Source of the DNA: Flectobacillus longus
GTDB lineage: Bacteria > Bacteroidota > Bacteroidia > Cytophagales > Spirosomataceae
DNA length: 64,000 nt
Assembly (NCBI RefSeq): GCF_030056705.1
Contig: NZ_JASHIC010000033.1
Location: 1 to 64,000 of the forward strand
Direction of reading: 5' to 3'
Each line of letters begins with the position of its first letter. Position 1 is the stretch's first letter. Positions 1 to 8,551 of the stretch are shown here, in pieces. Below the pieces are notes generated by a model that was not told the DNA's origin, made no database searches, and saw only the letters and a program-made list of their open reading frames with translations. A program made the translations under genes and the position numbers.

Positions 1-108
1 GAGAAAATACGCCTAAGAACCAGTCAAATCCTAGATCGAATCATGGATATTGCTGTTGGATTACATAATCTTAGAGTTACTTTCAGAACAATAAATAATA
101 AACCGTGA
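1..108 (+). CDS. C-terminal tail of a DDE transposase (partial)
   Basis: Frame 1 is open from the window edge to a TGA at 106-108 and gives 35 residues, ending in a segment with the motif GLHNLRVTFR. A Leu-His-Asn-Leu/Phe-Arg stretch close to the C-terminus is typical of IS5-superfamily (DDE_Tnp_4-type) transposases, so this is probably the end of an insertion sequence whose body lies left of the window. The frame is clean, but only the tail is visible, so intactness cannot be judged. No terminal inverted repeat could be assigned in the bases that follow. It could instead be the end of an unrelated protein; the call rests on one short motif. Confidence 0.5.
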   Translation, partial: EKIRLRTSQILDRIMDIAVGLHNLRVTFRTINNKP

Positions 109-139
109 TAAAGTTTATTAATTCTTCGCTTTACTTTTT

Positions 140-181
140 AACTAGGCGTTCCCAACTAGGCGTTCCCAACTAGGCGTTCCC
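140..181. repeat. Three exact tandem copies of a 14-bp unit
   Basis: The unit AACTAGGCGTTCCC occurs at 140-153, 154-167 and 168-181 without a mismatch. It lies about 30 bp after the transposase stop codon, so it may belong to the end of the element or to slippage at its junction. Identical copies imply recent expansion. Confidence 0.9.
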
Positions 182-347
182 GCCTTAATACAAAAAGTAA
201 CCGCAGCGGCGGCCACAAAAAAATCAAGAATTTATAATCGGAGTGGCGTACCACCTCGCTTCGCTCAAACAGTATAAATTCATTGCTCACGCAAGTAATT
301 TTACGAAAGTTTAAACAGCTTCAAAGTTAAAAATACTTACAATAATA

Positions 348-377
348 TAAAAAAAGCTCCACCAATTTGGTGGAGCT
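348..377 (-). terminator. Rho-independent terminator of the HTH gene
   Basis: An 11-bp perfect inverted repeat (355-365 with 367-377) is followed, on the minus strand, by a run of T (348-354 read as A on the plus strand). It lies 37 bp past the stop codon of the minus-strand HTH gene. Confidence 0.8.
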
Positions 378-413
378 CAAGCTATAAATAATTCTTTATA
401 TCCTTACTTTGTA

Positions 414-1490
414 TTAAATTCTTCCTAATTCCGTTTTCAAATCATCAACCAAATCCTTAATGCGCTCCAATGATGGTTGTGGTTCGGGCATTTGATAACT
501 TACAAAAGCCAAACATCCCCATATTTCCTGAATATCTTTTAGGCTTACTTCTTTGCTCGAAATATTAGTTTTGTCTGAGCTTAGCAACAATGTACCTTTA
601 ATTTTTGCCTGACTGTAAACTCTGCGGTAAAGAATGCCATATTGTGACGATACAATGACATAATGTTGCCCATCTTTGATATCTGACCAATCTTTGATTT
701 GATTACCTACAATAATTGAATTATCAAGAACAAAATCATCTCCTGACTCAAATGCACGACAATTGTTTGAAGTAATATTTGGTAGAGTCATACTGGGTAA
801 TGCCGCAACAAAATCTGCTCGCTGGCAGTTTCCAGCATATTCTTTTGCCGCCTGTTTGGTTACATATCTTATAGCTCCAGCTACAATTGGTGTTTTGGAT
901 GGTTCAGGAGCTGCATTTAGACGAGAACTTGAGACAGACGTTGTATTTGAATTAACTATTTGTCTATCAGGGTCAACCGAATGGTATTTTTTAGGAACAA
1001 CTCTTTGCGAAACCAAATTTACTTGATTTTCATTACGATAATATTTCTCTACTACCTTCTGGATTGGCAATGCAGGAATAGTAGTCTGAGGCTCGATTGG
1101 CGCTATAGTTGGACTACCTTGGTAAAAACTCTGAATAGGATTGACCGAGGAGGTACTTGTAGGAAAAGTGTTGGCAATAAGCGTCCCAATTGAACTTGGC
1201 TCAGGGTCAATCGGAGAAACAGTCGTCTTATAGGGATTTACTCCGCCCGACGACATACCTGCAATACCAGGCGTGTCTCTAATCTTACGAATATCAGTTT
1301 TGATGAGTGCATCAACCGATGTACCAAATACTTGTGCAATCATTTTGAGATTTTCCAAATTTGGATTGGCACGAGCTTCCTCATAAGCTCCTAGCAACGA
1401 GCGCTTAATCCCTATTCGGCGAGCAAATTGCTCTTGAGTAAGACCATTGAGTCTGCGAAGATATTTGATATTATTACTTACAATCGACAT
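414..1490 (-). CDS. XRE-family HTH regulator with degenerate S24-like domain
   Basis: Residues about 5-60 form a Cro/CI-type helix-turn-helix (NIKYLRRLNGLTQEQFARRI ... AYEEARANP). A long low-complexity linker rich in Pro, Ser and Thr (about 75-205) leads to a C-terminal domain (about 210-335) resembling the LexA/CI peptidase S24 fold. The positions expected to hold the catalytic Ser and Lys appear to be Asp (ESGDDFV, where LexA has GDSM) and Arg (ILYRRV), so self-cleavage is unlikely. It probably binds DNA and uses the C-terminal domain for dimerisation or ligand sensing. It is transcribed alone, has its own terminator, and sits next to a transposase remnant. HTH call is firm; target genes unknown. 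Confidence 0.8.
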   Translation of the reverse strand: MSIVSNNIKYLRRLNGLTQEQFARRIGIKRSLLGAYEEARANPNLENLKMIAQVFGTSVDALIKTDIRKIRDTPGIAGMSSGGVNPYKTTVSPIDPEPSSIGTLIANTFPTSTSSVNPIQSFYQGSPTIAPIEPQTTIPALPIQKVVEKYYRNENQVNLVSQRVVPKKYHSVDPDRQIVNSNTTSVSSSRLNAAPEPSKTPIVAGAIRYVTKQAAKEYAGNCQRADFVAALPSMTLPNITSNNCRAFESGDDFVLDNSIIVGNQIKDWSDIKDGQHYVIVSSQYGILYRRVYSQAKIKGTLLLSSDKTNISSKEVSLKDIQEIWGCLAFVSYQMPEPQPSLERIKDLVDDLKTELGRI

Positions 1491-1625
1491 GATTTTTTCC
1501 TTTCTGCACGAATAGTCCGTTTCCTAAAAATTAAAACTTTTAATGGGAATTTACGATATTATTCGAAAAAACTCCAATGAATATCCTTTTATCAATCAAA
1601 AATCGTGTTTTTTACAATATCTACA

Positions 1626-3248
1626 CTATGGTTGATGCCCATCTTCTAGCATACGGATAGCATTATAAGCATTTACAACCCCACCTGTAATGGATAGTTT
1701 ACTAAATTCAACGAGGTCTCCTGTACCAGGCTGAGTTACCTTAGTGTGAGGCATTTTTGTTGCTGATTGCAAAATTACTTTTTTGATTTGTTTCGCAGAA
1801 AGCTCTGGGTAATAAGCCTTAATCATAGCCGCTAATCCTGTTACAACAGGGGCAGCCATACTTGTTCCGCTCAAATCTTCATATTTAGAGCCTACTACGG
1901 TTGATTTTAAATCCACACCTGGAGCAAAAACATCTACTGTTTTGCCTCCATAATTCGAAAACTCGGCAATAGCGCTTGGTGGCTGAAGCCAACTAGTAGC
2001 TCCGACTTCAATCCAGTTTTCTGCTATTTTTCCGTCCAAATATCTTTTTGATGGGAAATTATCATTTATATCTATATTCTCATTTTCGTTTCCTGCTGCA
2101 TGAATCAACAATACATCCTTTGATTCGGCATAACGAACGGCTTCGTCTACAGCCATTTTTTGAGGCGAAAAAGGCTTACCAAAACTCATATTAATGATTT
2201 TAGCACCATTATCAACGGCATAACGTATGGCATTTGCAACGTCTTTATCTCGTTCATCTCCTTCAGGTATGGCACGCAAAATCATCAATCTGACGTCATT
2301 TGCCACACCCAAAATACCTAATGAGTTGCGACGGTTAGCCGCGATTATTCCTGCCACATGTGTGCCATGACGAGCGTCTGGACCTTTTACCTCGTTGTTT
2401 CCATAGCTTCTATCAACAATATTATTTACATCGTCGCCAATAATTTCTTGACGTGCATTATAATTCATGTTGATACCGTACTTCATTTGTGCATCATAAT
2501 AATCATAACCTTCTTTCAACGATGCTTCGTCCTGACCTACTTTGGCTAGTACTTCATACATTCTTTTGGCGGCTTTGACCTCTTCGGGTGCAGTTACTCC
2601 AATTCGTGTAAGTTCGGCGTTTCCAACTTGGTCGGAAGCAGTGTAATCCAAAATTATTTTTTTGGCTTCCACAAATTTGTTGTAAAGTTTTATGACAAAA
2701 GAACCTTGCTCATTAAGCTCTTTGATTTTATCGTCGTATTTGACTTTAACTTTTTTATAAGTATCATACTCCGATTTTTGTTTGGCAGAAAGTCCGTTGA
2801 TATCTCTATCTCTAAAACTACCATATTTCGCTTTCAAACGTACATACTCTCGAGTAAGCTCCATGTTTTCGCGCTCAAGGTCTTGCCCTTTTGCATTTCC
2901 TAAAAAGTCCCAACCATTGGTGTCGTCTACATAGCCATTGTTATCGTCGTCTATGCCATTGTTTGGAATTTCGTTGGGATTTACCCAAATATTATCCTTT
3001 AAATCTTCATGATTAATATCTACTCCAGAATCGATAATGGCTACCACAACCGTTTTAGATTTCTTTTTATAGAGAACTTCACGGTAAGCACGCTCTGTAC
3101 TTATTCCTAATACGCCATCTTGCTGAAAATCTAAATTAAACCAATTATCGGGAGCTTTATTGAAAGAGTTATTGAGGTACTGCGAATAAGCAGAACCAAT
3201 CACTGTAAAGAAAATAGTAGCAGTTAAGGCAATTTTAGATTTAATCAT
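1626..3248 (-). CDS. Secreted subtilisin-family (S8) serine protease
   Basis: A signal peptide (about 1-22, ending SAYSQ) precedes a subtilase domain. The catalytic triad is visible: Asp in AIIDSGVD (Asp73), His in ARHGTHVAGI (about 294) and Ser in LSGTSMAAP (about 467). Between Asp and His is an insertion of about 150 mostly charged residues, rich in Lys/Glu/Tyr, containing a DDDNNGYVDD calcium-type loop; such inserts are common in Bacteroidota subtilases. The protein ends shortly after the catalytic domain and no T9SS or P-domain tail is seen, so it probably acts in the periplasm or at the outer membrane. The gene is monocistronic with a clear promoter upstream (3443-3472). Confidence 0.92.
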   Translation of the reverse strand: MIKSKIALTATIFFTVIGSAYSQYLNNSFNKAPDNWFNLDFQQDGVLGISTERAYREVLYKKKSKTVVVAIIDSGVDINHEDLKDNIWVNPNEIPNNGIDDDNNGYVDDTNGWDFLGNAKGQDLERENMELTREYVRLKAKYGSFRDRDINGLSAKQKSEYDTYKKVKVKYDDKIKELNEQGSFVIKLYNKFVEAKKIILDYTASDQVGNAELTRIGVTAPEEVKAAKRMYEVLAKVGQDEASLKEGYDYYDAQMKYGINMNYNARQEIIGDDVNNIVDRSYGNNEVKGPDARHGTHVAGIIAANRRNSLGILGVANDVRLMILRAIPEGDERDKDVANAIRYAVDNGAKIINMSFGKPFSPQKMAVDEAVRYAESKDVLLIHAAGNENENIDINDNFPSKRYLDGKIAENWIEVGATSWLQPPSAIAEFSNYGGKTVDVFAPGVDLKSTVVGSKYEDLSGTSMAAPVVTGLAAMIKAYYPELSAKQIKKVILQSATKMPHTKVTQPGTGDLVEFSKLSITGGVVNAYNAIRMLEDGHQP

Positions 3249-3442
3249 AAACTAGTACTTAATGGAGTCTGTGATGCACTACTTACAACGGCTTAGTCAG
3301 GTTAGATTTCAAGAGCCTAAGGTTGATAGAAGTATTTTATCAAACGTAGCAAACAGCTCCCAAACCAATACGAACACGATATTTGTATTTTTAATAACAA
3401 CAAACAGATAGAAGTGCTCAAAATAAGTAGGGTAGTTTTATG

Positions 3443-3472
3443 CAAAACTAAGAAAATATATCCGATTCTCAA
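3443..3472 (-). promoter_or_regulatory. Bacteroidota-type promoter of the subtilase gene
   Basis: On the minus strand a TTG (3472-3470) is followed after exactly 19 bp by TAGTTTTG (3450-3443), matching the Bacteroidota sigma-A consensus TTG-N19-TAnnTTTG. The transcript would carry a leader of about 190 nt before the ATG at 3248. Confidence 0.6.
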
Positions 3473-3544
3473 GATTTTGTGAGTTCTGTGTTAAATAAAT
3501 CGAGCAATTGGTATTTAAGGAACTTGAAGTTATCATTTTTTGTA

Positions 3545-3564
3545 TTTAATGTATATACAATAAA
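3545..3564. promoter_or_regulatory. Dyad operator around TGTATATACA before the MFS gene
   Basis: TTTAATGTATATACAATAAA is a near-perfect dyad centred on the 10-bp palindrome TGTATATACA (3550-3559), 29 bp before the ATG at 3589. It lies between a possible -33 TTG (3540-3542) and a -7-like TAAATTTC (3561-3568), where a bound repressor would block transcription. The same core occurs twice before the DOPA-dioxygenase gene at 39161-39242. Confidence 0.45.
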
Positions 3565-3588
3565 TTTCAATATGCTCAATTTGTACCT

Positions 3589-4869
3589 ATGAAACATCTT
3601 TTACAGCATTGGTGGATTCAACGATATTACCCTTTTCTCATTTGCTTTTCAGGTTTACTGATTTTAGTAGTAATCAATGGTCTGACATCAACTACAATTT
3701 CAGTATTCGATAGGGTATTGTTGGATGAATTTCAATGGTCTCGCTCGGAGCTAAAATTGAGAGATTCAATACCCAATGCAACAGCTTTTGCTTTGATTTT
3801 TTTTTCAGGATTATTGATAGATAAATTTCGTGTAAGAAGACTATTACTGATTGGAAGTTTGATTTTAAGTATTGCTTTATACTCTTATAGTTTGATTCAT
3901 ACGAAGTTTGAAGCCTACTTTCTTCACTTTTTGTTTGGTGTTGCCTACACACTTTCAGGCTCTGTTTCGGCTATTATTCTGGTTTCTAGTTGGTTTTATA
4001 AACACAAAGGCTTGGCTCTTGGGATTACCCTAGCAGGTACAAGTTTAGGTAGTTTTGTATTTCCAAATTTGATTCATCATTGGTTGGAGCTATGGGGCTG
4101 GCGAAGTACTTTTCAACATTTGGCTATTTTTCCTATTATTTTATTTGTATTTATTTTCCTATTTGTCAAAAGTTCACCTTCTGAGCTTAATCTCGAGGCG
4201 TTTGGTAGTACCGATGAACCACGTCATTCGAAAAATAATTTATCTGAACCTCTCGCCGAAGGCTTGAGCTTTGAGCAAGCTTTACAAACGCCTACTTTTT
4301 GGTTGATATGTCTTTGTGGATTTCTCACTTTTTATGGTTTATTGGGCGTCGTCGCCAATTTGTTTTTACATATAACTGATTTAGGCTTTACAGCACAAGA
4401 TGCCACTTTTGCCTTAACGTTATATTTTGGGGTTGCCTTTGGGGGGAAGCTACTTATTACGTCGGTATCCGATTATTTTAATACCTATCGAATATTTACA
4501 CTTTGTTGTACTCTCATGACTATCTCGGTGCTGGGCTTTACGACTATGGAAAAAAATCTTGTTTACTGGTCTACCGCAGGAATGGCTTTGAGTTGGGGAG
4601 GGATTTATTCGATGTATAATGTATTAACGATAAGAACATTTGGTCTGAAGTCGGCAGGAAAAATCAATGGAACTATCAACATGTTTGAGTCCGCAGGAGC
4701 ATTTTGTGGACCAATTTTTACAGGATTTATTTTTGACAAAACTCACTCATATCAGTTAGCTTTCCTAATTATTACCTGTATTATGGGTTTTGCCACTTTG
4801 CTTTCATTTTTATTTTCTCCCAAGAAAAAAACAACTTCTAATGCTGAGATTGAAGGGTTTTCAAAATAA
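3589..4869 (+). CDS. MFS transporter, 12 membrane segments
   Basis: The 426-residue protein shows the layout of a major facilitator: two six-helix halves separated by a hydrophilic loop (about 203-225, containing STDEPRHSKNN), with the N-terminal half carrying a short GLLIDKFRVRRLL motif matching the GxxxDRxGRR loop between helices 2 and 3. It resembles the oxalate/formate antiporter or monocarboxylate branch in overall length, but no residue pattern fixes the substrate. It acts in the inner membrane. The gene stands alone, and a palindromic operator-like dyad lies directly upstream. Substrate remains open. Confidence 0.8.
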   Translation: MKHLLQHWWIQRYYPFLICFSGLLILVVINGLTSTTISVFDRVLLDEFQWSRSELKLRDSIPNATAFALIFFSGLLIDKFRVRRLLLIGSLILSIALYSYSLIHTKFEAYFLHFLFGVAYTLSGSVSAIILVSSWFYKHKGLALGITLAGTSLGSFVFPNLIHHWLELWGWRSTFQHLAIFPIILFVFIFLFVKSSPSELNLEAFGSTDEPRHSKNNLSEPLAEGLSFEQALQTPTFWLICLCGFLTFYGLLGVVANLFLHITDLGFTAQDATFALTLYFGVAFGGKLLITSVSDYFNTYRIFTLCCTLMTISVLGFTTMEKNLVYWSTAGMALSWGGIYSMYNVLTIRTFGLKSAGKINGTINMFESAGAFCGPIFTGFIFDKTHSYQLAFLIITCIMGFATLLSFLFSPKKKTTSNAEIEGFSK

Positions 4870-4956
4870 AATCAAGATAGTCTAAACCAGTTTTTTATCT
4901 TTGTTGCTCATTAAGAAGCGAAAAGCATTAGAGATGAATCACTAATGTTGATGCGT

Positions 4957-5095
4957 TTTAGGCAATAAGCTGTAGGCGTTAGGCAAAATTGTGTTCATAG
5001 TGTCATTAAAAACACTTTTTGACTTTTAGCGTACGGCATAAAGCCCAGAGCTTAAAGCGGGTAAAATTATTTTAATTTTGCCCACTAATACTTAA
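4957..5095. repeat. Heptad-repeat element 1 (AGGC type)
   Basis: Block A is four consecutive 7-mers ending in RGC (tttaggc, aataagc, tgtaggc, gttaggc; 4957-4984). After a 39-bp spacer, block B has five 7-mers ending in RGC (ttttagc, gtacggc, ataaagc, ccagagc, ttaaagc; 5024-5058), followed by a GGTAAAATT ... TTTTGCCCACTAA tail. The same arrangement recurs at 8084-8225 and 8265-8375. The 7-bp period is not a coding period. Confidence 0.7.
5073..5080 (+). promoter_or_regulatory. Possible -7 promoter box of the patB-like gene
   Basis: TAATTTTG matches TAnnTTTG and lies 31 bp before the ATG at 5112. No TTG stands at the right distance upstream. It is inside the tail of heptad element 1, so that element may supply the promoter. 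Confidence 0.3.
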
Positions 5096-5111
5096 CAATC
5101 CATAGACTATT

Positions 5112-6254
5112 ATGTTTAATTTTGACGAAATCATCAACCGACACAATACAGATTCTACTAAATGGGATTTTAATAATGACCCCGAAAATGTAATTCCAAT
5201 GCCTGTTGCAGACATGGATTTTCGTTGTCCTGAGCCTATCATTAAGGCTATGCTTGAGGTGGCTGAACATGGGGTGATGGGTTATTCTTTTGTGCCAAAA
5301 GAGTTAAAAGCATTGTTTACTCAGCGTATGAAAGACTTGTACGATTGGGATATTCAAGAAGAATGGCAAGTTTGGATTCCTGGTTTAGTACCTGGGATTA
5401 CCACTAGTTATAAGGCTGTTGGGCAGTCGGGTGACGAAGTAATGACAACAATTCCCGTTTATGGTCCATTTCATTTGGCGCCAACTTGGGCAGATCGTCA
5501 ATTAGTAACAGTTCCATTACTACTCGAAGGCGAACGTTGGGTCATGGATTTTGAAGCTATCGAAAAAGCAATGACTCCAAAAACAAAGGTATTCATGCTT
5601 TGTAATCCTTATAACCCAGGAGGAACAGTATTTACTTCAGCAGAGCTCACCAAACTTGTAGAGATTTGCCAGAGACATGGTGTGGTAATCTGTTCTGATG
5701 AGATTCATTGTGATTTAATTTTAGATGAAAATCTTCGCCATATACCTACAGCAAGTTTGAGTGATGAAGCAGCTCAAATAACGATTACTTTGATGGCACC
5801 GAGCAAAACTTTCAATATTGCAGGTTTGGGTTGTTCAGTTGCTATAATTCCTAACAAAGCATTAAGAGATAAATTTGTTTTGGCTAAAGCAGGTGTATTT
5901 CCTGAACTTAATCGCTTTGGGATTCGTGCTGCTTATGCGGCCTACAAGGATTGTGAGCCATGGCGTAAAGAACTTGTAAAATATCTCAAAACAAATCATG
6001 ATATTTTACATACAGCCATAAATGCTATACCTGGGCTAAAAATGAATAAGTTGGAGGCTACATATTTGGCGTGGATAGATGCTAGAGAAACTGGTATTGA
6101 AAATCTAGCAGAACATTTACTCAAACATGGTATTCGGGTAGTCGATGGACCTGTTTTTAAGGGTCAAGGATTCTTTAGAGTAAATTTTGGCTGTACCAGA
6201 GCCACTTTAGAAGAAGGCATAAAACGAATTCAAGAAGCATTTGCTAATATTTGA
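5112..6254 (+). CDS. PLP-dependent cystathionine beta-lyase (PatB/MalY family)
   Basis: A fold-type I PLP enzyme of 380 residues, the usual family length. It opens with the family's typical N-terminus (FDEIINR then TKWDF and MPVADMDF), has the cofactor-binding CNPYNPGGTVF and SDEIHCDLIL segments, and the Schiff-base lysine in APSKTFNIAGL (Lys232). PatB/MalY enzymes cleave cystathionine or cysteine conjugates by C-S beta-elimination, giving a thiol or homocysteine, pyruvate and ammonia. It is cytosolic. It stands alone and ends in a bidirectional terminator shared with the convergent TSUP gene. Some family members act as aminotransferases, so the substrate is inferred. Confidence 0.88.
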   Translation: MFNFDEIINRHNTDSTKWDFNNDPENVIPMPVADMDFRCPEPIIKAMLEVAEHGVMGYSFVPKELKALFTQRMKDLYDWDIQEEWQVWIPGLVPGITTSYKAVGQSGDEVMTTIPVYGPFHLAPTWADRQLVTVPLLLEGERWVMDFEAIEKAMTPKTKVFMLCNPYNPGGTVFTSAELTKLVEICQRHGVVICSDEIHCDLILDENLRHIPTASLSDEAAQITITLMAPSKTFNIAGLGCSVAIIPNKALRDKFVLAKAGVFPELNRFGIRAAYAAYKDCEPWRKELVKYLKTNHDILHTAINAIPGLKMNKLEATYLAWIDARETGIENLAEHLLKHGIRVVDGPVFKGQGFFRVNFGCTRATLEEGIKRIQEAFANI

Positions 6255-6283
6255 TAAATTTATCAAGCCTGATTATGTAAAAT

Positions 6284-6323
6284 AAAAAACAGCAAGTTGA
6301 GGTATGTCAGCTTGCTGTTTTTT
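6284..6323. terminator. Bidirectional terminator between convergent genes
   Basis: A 13-bp perfect inverted repeat (6284-6296 with 6311-6323) has A-runs and T-runs at its outer ends. It serves both the lyase gene on the plus strand and the TSUP gene on the minus strand, whose stop codon overlaps the right arm. Confidence 0.85.
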
Positions 6324-7104
6324 ATTTTAAAAATATATCATAACCAAAGCGTAAAATTACGCCTATTACCACTACAACAAAGAAAATTCTTACGAAAGCA
6401 CTTCCTTTCTTGAGTGCTAATTTTGTTCCTATAATCGAGCCTATAATATTAGCAATGGCTAATGGTATAGCGACTTTATACAACACATCTCCCGAAGACA
6501 TAAAATAAATTATTGCAGGAATATTAGAAGCACAGTTCATAATTTTGGCATAAGCTGAAGCATGTAGAAAGTCGAGATAAAATATTGATACAAAGGTAAA
6601 TACTAAAAAGCTTCCCATACCCGGACCAAAAAATCCATCATAAAATCCTAAAATTGCTCCAGTGAGCATAACTCCCCAGAAAAAGACTTTTCCATGATAT
6701 TTGGGAGTATGATGAGTTCCCAAATCTTTTTTTATCAAAGTATATATCAATACCAAAATTAGTAAAACAAGAATAATTGGGCGAAGAGTTTCTTTATTAA
6801 GTGTACTTACCAAGCGTGCACCCATAAGAGCAAAGATACCAGTAGTCAAAACAGCTGGAAACATCACCTTCCAATCTACTTTTACTTGCTTGATATACTG
6901 AAAAGCTGCGACCAAAGTGCCTGATACAGAGGCTAATTTATGTGTTCCAATGATAGTTGGAATAGAAAATTGTGGTAAAAATATCAATAATGCTGGTAGT
7001 TGAATCATTCCGCCACCTCCAACAATCGAATCAATAAATCCTGCTGAAAAAGCAAAAACCAGTAAGAAAGAAAGTGTTTGAAAACTAATATCATCAAGAA
7101 ACAT
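6322..7104 (-). CDS. TSUP-family (TauE/SafE) membrane transporter
   Basis: 260 hydrophobic residues with about eight membrane segments and the family's N-terminal glycine-rich signature (IDSIVGGGGMIQLPAL) plus its internal copy (FYDGFFGPGMGSFLVF). TauE/SafE proteins export sulfite, sulfoacetate or other small anions across the inner membrane. Nothing nearby fixes the substrate. A promoter with both boxes lies upstream (7131-7161), so it is transcribed separately from the sterol-desaturase-like gene behind it. Confidence 0.88.
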   Translation of the reverse strand: MFLDDISFQTLSFLLVFAFSAGFIDSIVGGGGMIQLPALLIFLPQFSIPTIIGTHKLASVSGTLVAAFQYIKQVKVDWKVMFPAVLTTGIFALMGARLVSTLNKETLRPIILVLLILVLIYTLIKKDLGTHHTPKYHGKVFFWGVMLTGAILGFYDGFFGPGMGSFLVFTFVSIFYLDFLHASAYAKIMNCASNIPAIIYFMSSGDVLYKVAIPLAIANIIGSIIGTKLALKKGSAFVRIFFVVVVIGVILRFGYDIFLK

Positions 7105-7130
7105 GGCGATTATGGTTAGGAATGTTCTTA

Positions 7131-7161
7131 CAAAATTAGTCCAAACACATTAGAATTTCAA
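7131..7161 (-). promoter_or_regulatory. Bacteroidota-type promoter of the TSUP gene
   Basis: Minus-strand TTG (7161-7159), 20-bp spacer, then TAATTTTG (7138-7131). The ATG at 7104 lies 27 bp downstream. Both boxes fit TTG-N19/20-TAnnTTTG. Confidence 0.65.
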
Positions 7162-7173
7162 TCTATGTACAAA

Positions 7174-7995
7174 TCATTCGAAGGGCATTTTGAGCAGAGA
7201 AGCAATAGATTCATTTTTGGTTGTATCCATTTGGGTATCGACTCCATAAACAATGTCATTAGGATTTTTAAATGAAAATGTACCAAATAGGCGATCCCAA
7301 ACGGAAAAAATATTTCCATAGTTAGAATCTGTATAGGGTTGTACATAATGATGATGAACATGGTGCATATCAGGCGTAACAATGAACCAGCTTAAAACTT
7401 TATTTAGCCTAGTTGGAAGACTAATATTGGCATGATTGAATTGTGATAGCATAACCGAAATAGACTGATACATCATTACTATCCACATAGGTGCGCCTGT
7501 CATAACAACTGCGATAGTTGTAAAAACAAATCTAAAGGCACTCTCGCCTGGGTGGTGCCGATTGGCAGTAGTGGTATCTACCTGCATATCGCTGTGATGG
7601 ATAATGTGGAATTTCCACATCCATTTTACCTTATGTTCAAGCCAATGAACAAACCACGCCCCAATCAAATCTAATATTAATAAACCAAGAATGGCATATA
7701 TCCATGAAGGCATTTTTGGAAGCCAATTAATGATACCAAAATGGTTGGCAACAGCCCAGTCAGATGCTTGAAGTAGAATAAAAGCTAGGAAAAAATTTAC
7801 TATAATGGTTGTGATGGTGAAAAAAATATTTACACCAGCGTGTCGCCATTTGTGATAGGAAAAGCTGAATAATGGCATTGAGGATTCAATTAACCAGAAA
7901 AAAGTTATACCTCCCACCAAAATTATTGAGCGGTGAGATGAAGGAATAGTCGAAAAATAGTCAATCAATTGATTCATAGTTATAGCTTTTAGCAA
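7174..7995 (-). CDS. Sterol desaturase / fatty acid hydroxylase superfamily membrane protein
   Basis: A 273-residue membrane protein with the di-iron histidine motifs of the superfamily: HWLEH (117-121), HIIHHSD (130-136), NRHH (145-148) and MHHVHHHY near 214-221. These enzymes use oxygen and a diiron centre to hydroxylate or desaturate lipids in the membrane. Four hydrophobic segments surround the histidine core. The lipid substrate cannot be read from sequence; carotenoid, sterol and sphingoid-base or ether-lipid modifying members all share these motifs. An internal ATG seven codons in is an alternative start. No partner genes adjoin. Confidence 0.88.
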   Translation of the reverse strand: MLKAITMNQLIDYFSTIPSSHRSIILVGGITFFWLIESSMPLFSFSYHKWRHAGVNIFFTITTIIVNFFLAFILLQASDWAVANHFGIINWLPKMPSWIYAILGLLILDLIGAWFVHWLEHKVKWMWKFHIIHHSDMQVDTTTANRHHPGESAFRFVFTTIAVVMTGAPMWIVMMYQSISVMLSQFNHANISLPTRLNKVLSWFIVTPDMHHVHHHYVQPYTDSNYGNIFSVWDRLFGTFSFKNPNDIVYGVDTQMDTTKNESIASLLKMPFE

Positions 7996-8083
7996 GATTG
8001 TTTTAGATAGTTACTCTATACCTAAATTAATGTTTTTCAAAGAAGTATTAAGTAATCGTGCAGGATTATATTTAAGTTATGTG

Positions 8084-8225
8084 TTTAGGCACTAGGCAAC
8101 AGGCACAAGGCACAGAGTGTTAAAATGTTTTTTAATAACCACAGCCATGCTTTTTCCAAAGCCCACCGCCGAAAGCCGTTACCTGAAAGCCCAAAGCCCA
8201 ATCTTAAATTTTATTTTGCCTACTA
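8084..8225. repeat. Heptad-repeat element 2 (AGGC / AAAGC type)
   Basis: Block A: tttaggc, actaggc, aacaggc, acaaggc (8084-8111). Spacer contains TTAAAATGTTTTTT. Block B: six 7-mers ccaaagc, ccaccgc, cgaaagc, cgttacc, tgaaagc, ccaaagc (8156-8197), then the TTTTGCCTACTAACTTA tail. Read in reverse complement, block B has GGGCTTT units, in phase with the AGGC units of block A. Confidence 0.7.
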
Positions 8226-8264
8226 ACTTAATTATTAATGCAAGATAAAATTGCATTAATACGC

Positions 8265-8375
8265 ATTAGGCCGTAAGCCGTAGGCAAACAAGCTTCATTT
8301 ATTTCCTGAGAAATACTTTTTAACATTTAGCTTATGGCATAAAGCTTATAGCAGGTAAAATTGGCTCCCTAACTT
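8265..8375. repeat. Heptad-repeat element 3 (AGGC / AAAGC type)
   Basis: Block A: attaggc, cgtaagc, cgtaggc (8265-8285). Block B: atttagc, ttatggc, ataaagc, ttatagc (8325-8352), then AGGTAAAATTGGC and CCCTAACTTA. Very close in plan and partly in sequence to element 1 (both have a CTTTTT-rich spacer and GGCATAAAGC). Confidence 0.65.
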
Positions 8376-8551
8376 ATTTAATACCATTTAAGTGTTTTTT
8401 TATTCATAAAACACGTCAATAAAGTACGATAATCTTCGATTGTCATAACAACACTCCGTAAAATAAAAACAAACAAACATTTACATAAACATATTCTTAC
8501 TTTGTAGTTACCACATATAAACTATAGCACAAACATTGTGTACTAAAATTT

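Larger units (their letters stand above)
109..413. other. Gene-free spacer between transposase tail and HTH gene
   Basis: It holds the 14-bp triplicate at 140-181, then a GC-richer stretch around 185-285 unlike the AT-rich surroundings, and the terminator of the HTH gene at 348-377. The change in composition and the adjoining transposase tail suggest that part of it came with the insertion sequence. No open frame or RNA gene was recognised. Confidence 0.5.
3249..3588. other. Divergent promoter region between subtilase and MFS genes
   Basis: This 340-bp spacer separates two divergent genes. It contains a minus-strand promoter for the subtilase (3443-3472) and a dyad for the MFS gene (3545-3564). 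No small gene was found. Confidence 0.6.
7996..8551. other. Long divergent spacer holding two heptad-repeat elements
   Basis: 556 bp between the divergent desaturase-like and LuxR-type genes. It holds heptad elements 2 and 3 in tandem (8084-8225, 8265-8375); the final 180 bp are AT-rich with no recognisable gene. Promoters for both flanking genes must lie here but no full consensus was found. Confidence 0.6.
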
